DNA of 64,000 nucleotides, taken from the NCBI RefSeq assembly GCF_029961155.1, contig NZ_JASBRH010000007.1, positions 62,001 to 126,000 on the forward strand, read 5' to 3'. Positions 37,066 through 45,692 of the stretch are shown in pieces; the first letter of the stretch is position 1, and every line of letters starts with the position of its first letter. The DNA comes from Pontibacterium granulatum (GTDB lineage Bacteria; Pseudomonadota; Gammaproteobacteria; Pseudomonadales; Balneatricaceae). Under the pieces are notes generated by a model. It was not told the origin of the DNA. It did not search any database and saw only the letters and a program-made list of their open reading frames with translations. Made by a program: the position numbers and the translations under genes.

Positions 37066-40000
37066 TTAACCTCCCTCTGCATCCATCAATAGCTGACGGT
37101 CCCCACCGCAGGCTGTGGTGTTCTGGGTGATGGTTTTTTCCTGTACAAAGCTGTGCAGGTAGAACGGGCCACCCGCTTTAGGACCGGTACCGGACAGGTT
37201 CATACCGCCAAACGGTTGGGCTCCAACGACTGCGCCGACCTGATCCCGATTGACATAGATATTGCCCACCTGGGCCTGCTCTGTGATGTGGCGGATGGTC
37301 TGGCTGTTGCGGGAGTGGATGCCCAGCGTCAGGCCATACCCGGAGCGATTGATCTCTTCGATCACCTGATCCAGCCGTTCTGCGGGGTAACGCACGATAT
37401 GGAGAATCGGGCCAAAGATCTCTTCGGTCAGTTCGTCCATGGTATGCAAGCGGATGATGGTCGGCGGTACGAAATACCCCGGATCATGCTTTGGGCCGGT
37501 CTGTAGCTCAAACATCAAGCGGCCCTGGGCCCGCGCCAGTTCTATGTGATTGTAGAGCGTATCCATCGCTTCCTGATCGATGATCGGGCCGATATCTACA
37601 TCAAAGCGGCGTGGATCGCCAAGCTTCAGCTCTTTGGTGGCACCGATTAGTTGGTCGGTCACCGCATCGGCAATCTCCTCTTGTAGGTAAAGTACCCGGA
37701 GGGCTGAGCAGCTTTGTCCGGCGCTGGCGAATGCAGAGCGTACTGCGTCTTTTACGATCTGTTCCGGCAGTGATGTGCTGTCGGCGATCATCGCATTGAG
37801 GCCGCCAGTTTCGGCGATCATTACCGGTAACGGTGCGCCAAGGCGTTGGGCCAGCGTGGCAAAGATACCGTTGGCAGTAGCGCAGGAGCCGGTGAAGGCA
37901 ATGCCCGCCAGGCGGTAGTCTTGCAATAGCTGCTCGCTCTGTTCTGTGCCGCTGAACGGGATCAACTGCAATATTTCCATTGGTAAACCCGCTTCCAGCC
38001 ACAGCTCGGTCGCACGCATGGCAATCAGCGAGGATTTGCTGGAGGGCTTGGCGATCACGGCGTTGCCGGACACTAGGGCGGCGGCAATCTGGCCGGAGAA
38101 GATCGCCAGGGGGGAGTTCCAGGGGCTGATACAGAGAAAGATCCCCCGGCCTTTGAGCTGCAGTTCGTTGCTTTCGCCGGTAACAGAGATCAGGGTACGG
38201 CTGTTCAGTTGCTTTTCCGCTTGGGCTGCATAGTAGTAGCAAAAGTCGACGGCTCTGCGGATCTCGTCGATTGCATCGCGCAGGGTTTTGCCTGCTTCGC
38301 TCATGCAGAGATAGATCAACTCGTTGCGGTGCGCTTCCAACAATTCGGCATAACGTAGCAGCACCGCGCTGCGTTCTGCTACGGGAGTATCCCGCCAGGC
38401 AGGCCAAGCGGTGCTGGCATCGGCATAAGCACGTTTAATCTGTTCCGGTGCGGCGATATCCAGTGTACCGATCTGCTGCTCGATATCCTGGGGGCTGTAC
38501 ACGGCGACCGATTCCATGCCGGGCTGCTTTTCACCGGATATGATCGGCATCCCGTGCCAGACAGCGTTTTCGAAATGATTCAGCCGGTTGCGCAGGTCCA
38601 GAAGCTCCTGGCTGGAACCATAGTTGAAGCCTTGTGAGTTTTTTCGATTGCTGGCGAAAACATTAGCAGGCAACGGGATGCGGGGATTGCGCAGTGCACT
38701 GGTCTGGTGGAGGCGTTCCAGCGGACTTTTCAACAGGGTGCTGATCGGAATATTCCGGTTGTTTGCCTTAAAGATAAAGGCGCTGTTGGCGCCGTTCTCA
38801 AGCAGCCGTCGTACCAGGTAGGGTAACAGTTCGCGGTGGTCGCCTACCGGTGCATAGATACGGCAGGGGCGTTGTCGCTCGTGGCTAATCTGTTGGTACA
38901 AGCCGTCGGCCATACCGTGCAAGCGCTGAAATTTGATCGGCTTTTGGCTGGGGATCCCGAGCAGTTGCGCCGCTGTGAGCGCATTGTGCGTGGCGAACTC
39001 CGGTAGCAGGGTACGGCACTGTTCCGACAGCAAAAAGCGGGCACAGACCAGGTAGGCGATATCAGTGCTGGCTTTGAGGGTGTAGACCGGATAATCCTTC
39101 AAACCAAGTTGCTGTGCCAGTTTGATCTCCGCGTCCCAGCACGCGCCTTTAACCAGCCGTATCGGGATGGGGGTATCCAGTTCTCGTCCCAGGTGCTCGA
39201 GCCAGCCGAGTGTTGGTAGCGCACGCTTGCTGTAGGCCTGAACCGCCAGGCCCAGTTTGCCCCAGCCGATGGCCAGGTCGGTGCGCAGCAGTTCCTTGAA
39301 GACGTTGAGGCTCAGTTCCAGACGGTCTGCTTCTTCTGCATCCAGGATGATGCCGACATCTGCCGTGCGGGCAGCGACAATCAGCTGCAGTAGGCGATCG
39401 GTCAGTTCCTGATACACCCGGCGGTTTTTGAGGTTCTCAAAACGTGGATGCAGGGCCGAGAGTTTGATCGATATAGTGGTGTCGACGGCATCTTTGCGTT
39501 GTCCTACGGTTTCAATCGCATTGAGGTAGGTAGCAAAGTAATGCTCAACGTCGCTCTCGCTGACAGCGGCTTCGCCCAAGATATCAAAGGAGAACTGATT
39601 CAGGCTGCTGTCGTAGTCATAGCGCCGGTCACAGGCTGCTTTTATGGTCTCGGCGAAAACGAAGTTGTCACTCAGTGAACGCATGATGGTTTTCATCACT
39701 TTTAGCATCGCCGGGCGCCCCAGGCGTCGCCGCACCGAGGTGTAAAGCCCGCTTGGGTTGCTGTCCTGTCTGACCAGGTGCTGGCCAAGGGCAATGCCCC
39801 AGATAGAGGTGTTCAGCAGGGTGCTTTCATTGTTCGTCAGCGCCTGTTCCCAGTCGGCAGAGTCCAGCTTGTCTTCCACCAAGGCATAGGCGGTTTCGGC
39901 ATCGGGGATGCGCAACAGGGCTTCAGCCATCGAAATGAGGGCGAGACCCTCGTCGGAATTGATGCTGAACTGGCTGATCAGTTGGTGGAGGTCAAAACGT

Positions 40001-40197
40001 GCACAGGGTGTTTCCCGCTGGGTTTGTAACCACTGGGCGGCAAGGGCGGCGGCATCGGGAGTGTCTGGCACCAGTTGCTGCAGCTCCGATACCATCAGTT
40101 TTTCGTCGGCGGTGTAGTGATCACACATGTCCTGCCAGAGACTTTGCAGGTCGCCCTGATGAAATTCAGGACTAAAGTAGTGAAAGAGCGGATGCAT
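37066..40197 (-). CDS. putA: Bifunctional proline dehydrogenase / P5C dehydrogenase PutA
   Basis: 1043 residues. The proline dehydrogenase barrel (about 100-440) has SIKLSALHPRFE and RLVKGACWDAEIK. The aldehyde dehydrogenase part (about 530-1020) has E796 in MIAETGG and catalytic C830 in AGQSCSALR. Together they oxidise proline to glutamate with channelling. Compared with E. coli PutA (about 1320), it lacks the N-terminal ribbon-helix-helix DNA-binding domain and the C-terminal extension, so it cannot be the autoregulatory form. It is monocistronic on the minus strand, with a terminator after it. Confidence 0.93.
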   Translation of the reverse strand: MHPLFHYFSPEFHQGDLQSLWQDMCDHYTADEKLMVSELQQLVPDTPDAAALAAQWLQTQRETPCARFDLHQLISQFSINSDEGLALISMAEALLRIPDAETAYALVEDKLDSADWEQALTNNESTLLNTSIWGIALGQHLVRQDSNPSGLYTSVRRRLGRPAMLKVMKTIMRSLSDNFVFAETIKAACDRRYDYDSSLNQFSFDILGEAAVSESDVEHYFATYLNAIETVGQRKDAVDTTISIKLSALHPRFENLKNRRVYQELTDRLLQLIVAARTADVGIILDAEEADRLELSLNVFKELLRTDLAIGWGKLGLAVQAYSKRALPTLGWLEHLGRELDTPIPIRLVKGACWDAEIKLAQQLGLKDYPVYTLKASTDIAYLVCARFLLSEQCRTLLPEFATHNALTAAQLLGIPSQKPIKFQRLHGMADGLYQQISHERQRPCRIYAPVGDHRELLPYLVRRLLENGANSAFIFKANNRNIPISTLLKSPLERLHQTSALRNPRIPLPANVFASNRKNSQGFNYGSSQELLDLRNRLNHFENAVWHGMPIISGEKQPGMESVAVYSPQDIEQQIGTLDIAAPEQIKRAYADASTAWPAWRDTPVAERSAVLLRYAELLEAHRNELIYLCMSEAGKTLRDAIDEIRRAVDFCYYYAAQAEKQLNSRTLISVTGESNELQLKGRGIFLCISPWNSPLAIFSGQIAAALVSGNAVIAKPSSKSSLIAMRATELWLEAGLPMEILQLIPFSGTEQSEQLLQDYRLAGIAFTGSCATANGIFATLAQRLGAPLPVMIAETGGLNAMIADSTSLPEQIVKDAVRSAFASAGQSCSALRVLYLQEEIADAVTDQLIGATKELKLGDPRRFDVDIGPIIDQEAMDTLYNHIELARAQGRLMFELQTGPKHDPGYFVPPTIIRLHTMDELTEEIFGPILHIVRYPAERLDQVIEEINRSGYGLTLGIHSRNSQTIRHITEQAQVGNIYVNRDQVGAVVGAQPFGGMNLSGTGPKAGGPFYLHSFVQEKTITQNTTACGGDRQLLMDAEGG

Positions 40198-40290
40198 AGG
40201 TCACCGCCTGTGGGTCCGTGAATGTCCGCTCCAGTGTAGAACATGGGGGATTCAGATGCACAGGGTGAAATTGCGTCGGAGAGGGGAAAG

Positions 40291-40319
40291 CACCCCGCTA
40301 AGGGGAAGGAAGCGGGGCG
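40291..40319 (-). terminator. Probable intrinsic terminator after the thiolase gene
   Basis: CACCCCGCT (40291-40299) pairs with AGCGGGGCG (40311-40319). On the minus strand the stem is followed by CTTTCCCC, a poor T-run, so efficiency is uncertain. Confidence 0.45.
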
Positions 40320-40335
40320 TTTTCAACAGGCGTGA

Positions 40336-41520
40336 TTAGATGCGCTCGAACAGGGCCGCGATCCCCTGACCGCCACCGATACACATGGTGACAACTGCGT
40401 AGCGTCCTTCGGTACGCTGCAGCTCATACAGTGCTTTTACGGTGATGATGGCGCCGGTTGCGCCGATGGGGTGTCCCAGGGAGATACCGGAACCGTTTAC
40501 GTTCACCTTGTCCATCGGTAGTTCCAGGTCGCGGCATACTGCCAGGGCCTGTGCCGCGAAGGCTTCGTTCACTTCCCAGACATCGATATCCGCAACGGAC
40601 AGGCCTGCTTTATCCAGCAGCTTACGTACAGCGGGTACGGGGCCAATACCCATGTACTTCGGTTCAACACCGGCAAAGCTGTAAGCTGCCAGTTTGGCCA
40701 TCGGTTGCAGGCCTTTTGCTTCTGCTACATCCGCTGCCATCAAGGTAACCGCAGCTGCCGCATCGTTGAGGCCGGAGGCGTTACCCGCTGTAACGGAGCC
40801 GTCTTTTTTGAATGCAGGACGCATCTTGGCGACGTCGTCCATGGTGAGACCGTGGCGGGTGTGTTCGTCAGTATCAAAGATGATGGTCTTTTTGCGGTCT
40901 GCAATTTCGATTGGCAGGATTTGATCCTTGAAACGCCCCTCTTTGATCGCTGCTTCCGCACGGTTGTGGCTCATCACGGCCAGCGCATCCTGATCTTGTC
41001 GGCTGATGTTCCACTTCTCTGCGATGTTCTCTGCGGTGATACCCATGTGGGTGTTGTCAAAAGGACAGGTCAGGGCGCCAACCATAGCATCTACAATCTG
41101 GCCATCACCCATACGTTGACCGAAGCGGCCGGACGGTAGCCAGTATTGAGAGCGGCTCATCACTTCCGCACCACCGGCAATCGCAGCATCGCACTGCTCG
41201 GTTTCGATCTGCTGGGCGGCGGTAATAATCGCTTGCAGGCCACTACCACAAAGACGGTTAACTGTTACCGCCGGGGTTTCGTGTGGCAGGCCACCGTTTA
41301 CAGCGGCGGCTCGGCTCAGGTACATATCCTGACGCTCGGTGTGAATCACGTTTCCAAATACAGCGTGGCCATACGCTTCAGGTTCTGCTCCGGAACGTTT
41401 TACCGCCTCGGCCACACAGGCCGCCGCCAGTTCGCCCGGTGTCTTACTCTTCAGGCTGCCACCAAATCCACCTATTGCTGTACGCACGCCACTTAGTACG
41501 ACGATCTCTCGATTGCTCAT
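40336..41520 (-). CDS. Acetyl-CoA C-acetyltransferase (thiolase)
   Basis: 394 residues, the normal length. Catalytic C91 (NRLCGSG), H350 (GHPIGATG) and C380 (VVTMCIGGGQG) are all present. It condenses two acetyl-CoA to acetoacetyl-CoA or cleaves beta-ketoacyl-CoA. It is closest in look to biosynthetic AtoB/PhaA/BktB types. No fatty-acid or PHB genes are adjacent, so the pathway is not shown by context. Confidence 0.9.
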   Translation of the reverse strand: MSNREIVVLSGVRTAIGGFGGSLKSKTPGELAAACVAEAVKRSGAEPEAYGHAVFGNVIHTERQDMYLSRAAAVNGGLPHETPAVTVNRLCGSGLQAIITAAQQIETEQCDAAIAGGAEVMSRSQYWLPSGRFGQRMGDGQIVDAMVGALTCPFDNTHMGITAENIAEKWNISRQDQDALAVMSHNRAEAAIKEGRFKDQILPIEIADRKKTIIFDTDEHTRHGLTMDDVAKMRPAFKKDGSVTAGNASGLNDAAAAVTLMAADVAEAKGLQPMAKLAAYSFAGVEPKYMGIGPVPAVRKLLDKAGLSVADIDVWEVNEAFAAQALAVCRDLELPMDKVNVNGSGISLGHPIGATGAIITVKALYELQRTEGRYAVVTMCIGGGQGIAALFERI

Positions 41521-41778
41521 GCTGCATCCTTCATCTGTTTTTAGTTATAAATATCCATCCGCTGTGCACTTCCCTGGATGGTTTTCCCAGTCGTGAGAAC
41601 TTCTTACTCTATCACCGCTTTATGACAGGTCGGGGGTGTGAGGGTTATCAATTGGTCGAAATTAGATCGATTTCGATGCATAAACTGTGATCGCCGTTGC
41701 AATACCCGGTTATGACAATGTCATGCTAAAACGGTATATTTGGCTTTGTTTTTGTAGTGGTATTAGATTGGTGGAAAC

Positions 41779-42771
41779 TTGAAAAACCGGATGGTTGTGA
41801 CTCTGACGACAGTACACGGGTCACGGCAGTACTCTCTGAATCAGTTGACGCGGTACGGCATCGTTTTATTTGTTGTGCTGGCAGCTGTTAGTTTTTTTGT
41901 TGCCACACCGCTGTTGTGGAAAACCAGCGATGATCTGGAGGAACTGGCCAGCGATCATGAACAGCTGGCGCAGGACTACGAGATGATGTTGGGTTCGCAG
42001 CAGCTGTATAAATCCGAGATGGATGAACTCTCCACAACGTTGAATACGTTGATGGATGAGAAAGCCCAGTTGGAAGAAGAAAACAGTCGTATTGGCGCCC
42101 TGAACCAATCGCTGGATCAATCCCTTTCCGGGCTGGAAAGCCTGCTGGGGTTGCCTGTTTCCGAAAACATGACCGAGGAACGGGCAGAAGAACTTAAGGT
42201 GATGGCCAGCAAGCGCCTCTACTTCCTGCATATGATTCCCAACGGGATGCCGATTCTGAGTCCGCGGGTAACTGCCCGCTTCGGACCACGTATACATCCA
42301 GTGTTAAAAAAACGCCATATCCACCATGGCATCGATTTTAAGGCGAGTATCGGTACGCCGGTATATGCTACAGCTGATGCGGTTGTGGAATATGCCGGAT
42401 ACCATAAGCAGAGCGGTTACGGTAAGTTAATCATTCTGCTGCATAACTTCGGATTCAAAACGTACTACGGGCACTTGAATGCGGTTAAGGTTAAAAACCG
42501 TGAATTTGTGCGCAAAGGGCAGTTGATCGGATACAGCGGAAACACCGGTATCTCTACCGGGCCTCACCTGCACTATGAGGTGCGGCACCTGTTCACTCCG
42601 CTGGACCCGGATCCGTTCCTTGCTTGGAGTATGTCGGATTTTGATTCACTCTTCAGTAAAGTTAAGGATGTGAAATGGGCCTCATTACAAGAAATGTATC
42701 CTCTGAATCAAAGCAGGGTCGTGCAGGAACAACCATCGTTGCAGAAGGAAATAAGTTCAGCGGAGAAATGA
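41779..42771 (+). CDS. M23-family peptidoglycan endopeptidase with N-terminal coiled coil
   Basis: 330 residues from a TTG (ATG at 41791 is an alternative). One membrane helix (about 33-52), a coiled coil (about 55-125), then a LytM/M23 domain (about 150-290) with the zinc motifs HHGIDF and GPHLHYEV. The Hx(n)D and HxH sets are complete, so it should be an active zinc endopeptidase in the periplasm that cuts peptide cross-links. Its last 97 nt overlap the bactofilin gene in another frame. Bactofilins and M23 enzymes work together in cell shape in other bacteria. Confidence 0.82.
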   Translation: MKNRMVVTLTTVHGSRQYSLNQLTRYGIVLFVVLAAVSFFVATPLLWKTSDDLEELASDHEQLAQDYEMMLGSQQLYKSEMDELSTTLNTLMDEKAQLEEENSRIGALNQSLDQSLSGLESLLGLPVSENMTEERAEELKVMASKRLYFLHMIPNGMPILSPRVTARFGPRIHPVLKKRHIHHGIDFKASIGTPVYATADAVVEYAGYHKQSGYGKLIILLHNFGFKTYYGHLNAVKVKNREFVRKGQLIGYSGNTGISTGPHLHYEVRHLFTPLDPDPFLAWSMSDFDSLFSKVKDVKWASLQEMYPLNQSRVVQEQPSLQKEISSAEK

Positions 42772-43112
42772 AGATTGTGGGCAAGATGCATATCGACGGC
42801 ATATTCGACGGTACCATCAACTCCCTAGACAACATTTCTGTGGGTAAGTCGGGGCAGGTGCGTGGCTTGATCAAAGCCCGCCATATCAATGTCAGTGGTT
42901 TGCTCGAAGGCGATGTGATCTGTGATGAGCTGCACATCGAAGCCGACGGTCAGGTGCGTGCGACGGTGACCAGTAAGCAGATGTCGATCAGCCCCAAAGG
43001 CAGCTTTGTGGGCGAGCGCAAGAACTGGGAACAGGCGGCAGTAGACAAGGCGCTGGAATCGCTGCCGGTAATCGAAGCGATTGAAGGCTCGGCAGAGAAA
43101 GTAGCGGAATAA
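42675..43112 (+). CDS. Bactofilin
   Basis: 145 residues. The beta-helix repeats begin with TTIVAEGNKFSGEMKIVGKMHIDG and continue through VGKSGQVRG and LLEGDVICDELHIEADG, the bactofilin (DUF583) fold. The conserved first repeat requires the start at 42675, inside the M23 gene; the alternative ATG at 42768 (which overlaps the M23 stop as ATGA) would cut this repeat. Bactofilins polymerise into filaments without nucleotide and place cell-wall enzymes. The overlap suggests coupled expression with the M23 gene. Confidence 0.85.
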   Translation: MGLITRNVSSESKQGRAGTTIVAEGNKFSGEMKIVGKMHIDGIFDGTINSLDNISVGKSGQVRGLIKARHINVSGLLEGDVICDELHIEADGQVRATVTSKQMSISPKGSFVGERKNWEQAAVDKALESLPVIEAIEGSAEKVAE

Positions 43113-43133
43113 GAAAAGGGTTAATCTGGAAAT

Positions 43134-43901
43134 ATGTGTGAACTGCTTGGCATGAGCGCCAATGTTCCAACCGATATTTGTTTTAGCTTCAGTGGCCTGA
43201 TGCAACGCGGTGGTGGCACCGGTCCCCATCGGGATGGCTGGGGTATCGCTTTCTACGAAGGCAAAGGCGTGCGCAGCTTCCATGATCCACAGCCGAGTGT
43301 GGACTCTGAAATTGCTTTACTGATTAAGGATCACCCGATTAAGAGCAACGTGGTGATCAGTCATATCCGCCAAGCGAACGTAGGTGAGGTCAACCTGGCG
43401 AACACCCACCCGTTTACGCGGGAGTTGTGGGGCTATGTTTGGACCTTTGCCCACAACGGTCAACTGGATAAAGCGCTGTTTGACCTGCCGTTGACGCATT
43501 ACCACCCGGTAGGCACCACCGACAGTGAATATGCGTTTTGCTGGTTGCTGGGGCAGATCCGCGATAATTTCCCGCAGCGCCCTGATGATGTCGCCGATCT
43601 GCAGAGGTTTATTCGCACCAGTTGCGACCAGTTGCGAGCGCTTGGGGTGTACAACATGCTGCTGACGGAATCCACTTGGTTGTTTGCGTATTGTACGACC
43701 AAACTGGCCTGGATCACCCGCAGAGCTCCGTTTGGTGAAGCGTCGCTCAAGGATTGTGAGTTGTCGGTGGATTTCTATAAAGAGACCACACCAAACGACA
43801 TTGTAACCGTAATTGCTACGGAGCCTCTGACCGACAACGAGCAGTGGCAGAAGCTGGACGCCGGTGAGATGATCACCTTTGCTGATGGTTTACCGGTCTG
43901 A
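43134..43901 (+). CDS. Class II glutamine amidotransferase (YafJ-like)
   Basis: 255 residues with Cys2 as the N-terminal nucleophile (MCELLGM). [14 protein letters not shown] and FAHNGQL are the hallmarks of the Ntn-hydrolase glutaminase domain; ISHIRQA and TDSEYAF follow. No synthase domain is attached, so the acceptor of the ammonia is unknown. It begins 21 nt after the bactofilin gene, perhaps co-transcribed. Confidence 0.85.
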   Translation: MCELLGMSANVPTDICFSFSGLMQRGGGTGPHRDGWGIAFYEGKGVRSFHDPQPSVDSEIALLIKDHPIKSNVVISHIRQANVGEVNLANTHPFTRELWGYVWTFAHNGQLDKALFDLPLTHYHPVGTTDSEYAFCWLLGQIRDNFPQRPDDVADLQRFIRTSCDQLRALGVYNMLLTESTWLFAYCTTKLAWITRRAPFGEASLKDCELSVDFYKETTPNDIVTVIATEPLTDNEQWQKLDAGEMITFADGLPV

Positions 43902-43923
43902 TTGACCGGACCCGGAGAGAGAA

Positions 43924-45594
43924 ATGGATGACGATGCGCTGCGGGCGGAGATTGAACATTACCCCAATCTGGTGAGCTGGTTTCAGGCTTGTTGCCAGCG
44001 TTACTCAGATGCATCGGCATTTACCTGTCAAGGCGCTACTCTGACCTACAGCGAGCTGGACGAACGCTCCAGTCGCCTTGCGTCCTGGTTGCAGCGTTCG
44101 CCTAACCTGCGTCCCGGTGATCGTGTTGCGATTCACCTGCCCAACCTTCTGCAATTTCCCGTCGCGGTATTCGGCATACTGAAAGCCGGTATGGTGGTTG
44201 TAAACACCAACCCGCTATACAGCGTGGAGGAGTTGCGCCATCAGTTTGTAGACTCGGGCGTGCGAGCGGTCATCACACTGGCAAACAGTGCCTATCTGGT
44301 GGAGCAGGTGCTGCCGGATACCGAAATCCGGGAAGTGATTGTAACGCAGCTGGCGGATCTGCACCCGTTCCCGAAGTCTGACTGGATAAACTTTAAGGCG
44401 CGTCATGTACGTAAGATTGTGCCTCGTTACAAAATCCCGGGTGCCACCTCGTTTCGCAAGTGTTTACGCCAAGGGGCTAAGTATTCCTGGCGACCGGTTG
44501 AGGTTGAGCGACACCAACTGGCCTTCTTGCAGTACACCGGTGGTGTAACCGGTATCTCAAAGGGGGTGATGCTTACCCATCACAACATCCTCGCGAACAT
44601 CTGCCAATTGAAAACCGTGATGAATCAGGTCTGCATACCACGCGAAGAGATCGCCATTGCGCCGTTGCCGCTGTATCACTCCTATTCACTGATTCTGAAT
44701 GGCATGTTGATGCTGGAGGATGGCGCGCATGTCGTGTTGATTATCAATCCCCGGGATACGGAAGGTTTTGTTAAAGAGCTGTCCCGTTGGCGATTTACGG
44801 TGTTTTCTGGCCTGAATACGCTGTTTGTGGAGTTGTGTCATAACCAGGATTTCTGTGCTTTGGACTTCAGCCGTCTCAAAGTGACGGTATCTGGTGCTAT
44901 GTCATTGACCCGTTTCACCGAAGGGTTGTGGATTGAAGTGACCGGATCGCCTATTCAGGAAGGCTACGGCCTGACCGAGTGCTCGCCTGTTGTTGCGGTT
45001 CATCCCCCCAATGAAGCGCGCCGTGACGATACGGTAGGACCGCCTGTACCTCTGACCGAAGTAAAAGTAATCGGCAGCGAAGGGGAAACTCTGCATCCGG
45101 GTGAAGTGGGGGAGATCTGCGTGCGTGGCCCGCAGGTGATGGCCGGATACTGGCAGCAACCCGAATTAACACAGGCTGTGTTGCAGGACGATGGTTGGTT
45201 CCTCACCGGCGATATGGGTACCCTCAGTGAAGAGGGTTATATCGAGGTGATCGACCGCAAGTCGGAAGTGATCCGCACAGCCGGTTTCGATGTTTATCCA
45301 AGCGAGTTGGAGAACGTGATCGCTTGTCACCCGGACGTTTTGGAGTGTGCCGTTGTTGGTCTTCCTGATGATGAGCTGGGGGAGGTGATAAAGCTGTTCG
45401 TGGTGAGTCGCAATCGGCGTTTAACGGTTAAAGCGGTACGCGACTACTGCCGCGAACGTCTGACATCCTATAAAGTCCCAAGACAGGTAGAGTTCCGGGC
45501 CTCTCTGCCCAAGACCAATGTCGGGAAAGTACTGCATCGTGATATTCGCGATGAAGAGTTGGCCCGCCAGGTTAAGAAGAAACGTCATCTTTAA
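43924..45594 (+). CDS. Long-chain acyl-CoA ligase (FadD-like, AMP-binding)
   Basis: 556 residues of the adenylate-forming family. The P-loop YTGGVTGISKGVMLTH, the motif EGYGLTECSP and the late LTGDMGTLSEEGYIEVIDRK with the C-terminal Lys region (PKTNVGKVLHRD) are present. The enzyme activates a carboxylic acid, probably a fatty acid, to acyl-CoA through an acyl-AMP. Chain length is not readable. The ATG follows GGAGAGAGAA, 22 nt after the amidotransferase stop, so the two are probably one operon. Confidence 0.87.
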   Translation: MDDDALRAEIEHYPNLVSWFQACCQRYSDASAFTCQGATLTYSELDERSSRLASWLQRSPNLRPGDRVAIHLPNLLQFPVAVFGILKAGMVVVNTNPLYSVEELRHQFVDSGVRAVITLANSAYLVEQVLPDTEIREVIVTQLADLHPFPKSDWINFKARHVRKIVPRYKIPGATSFRKCLRQGAKYSWRPVEVERHQLAFLQYTGGVTGISKGVMLTHHNILANICQLKTVMNQVCIPREEIAIAPLPLYHSYSLILNGMLMLEDGAHVVLIINPRDTEGFVKELSRWRFTVFSGLNTLFVELCHNQDFCALDFSRLKVTVSGAMSLTRFTEGLWIEVTGSPIQEGYGLTECSPVVAVHPPNEARRDDTVGPPVPLTEVKVIGSEGETLHPGEVGEICVRGPQVMAGYWQQPELTQAVLQDDGWFLTGDMGTLSEEGYIEVIDRKSEVIRTAGFDVYPSELENVIACHPDVLECAVVGLPDDELGEVIKLFVVSRNRRLTVKAVRDYCRERLTSYKVPRQVEFRASLPKTNVGKVLHRDIRDEELARQVKKKRHL

Positions 45595-45641
45595 GTCTGG
45601 TAATCACTTAACAGGTCCTGCCGTTAACGGCTGCGCTGCCG

Positions 45642-45647
45642 TATAAT
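45642..45647 (+). promoter_or_regulatory. -10 element for hrpA
   Basis: A consensus TATAAT lies 45 nt before the GTG start of hrpA in a gap of 98 nt after the acyl-CoA ligase. A -35 such as AACAGG upstream is weak. Confidence 0.4.
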
Positions 45648-45692
45648 AGCCCGCTTCTTTTAATTTCAGTCACCCGAAACAAGTCTCCCATC

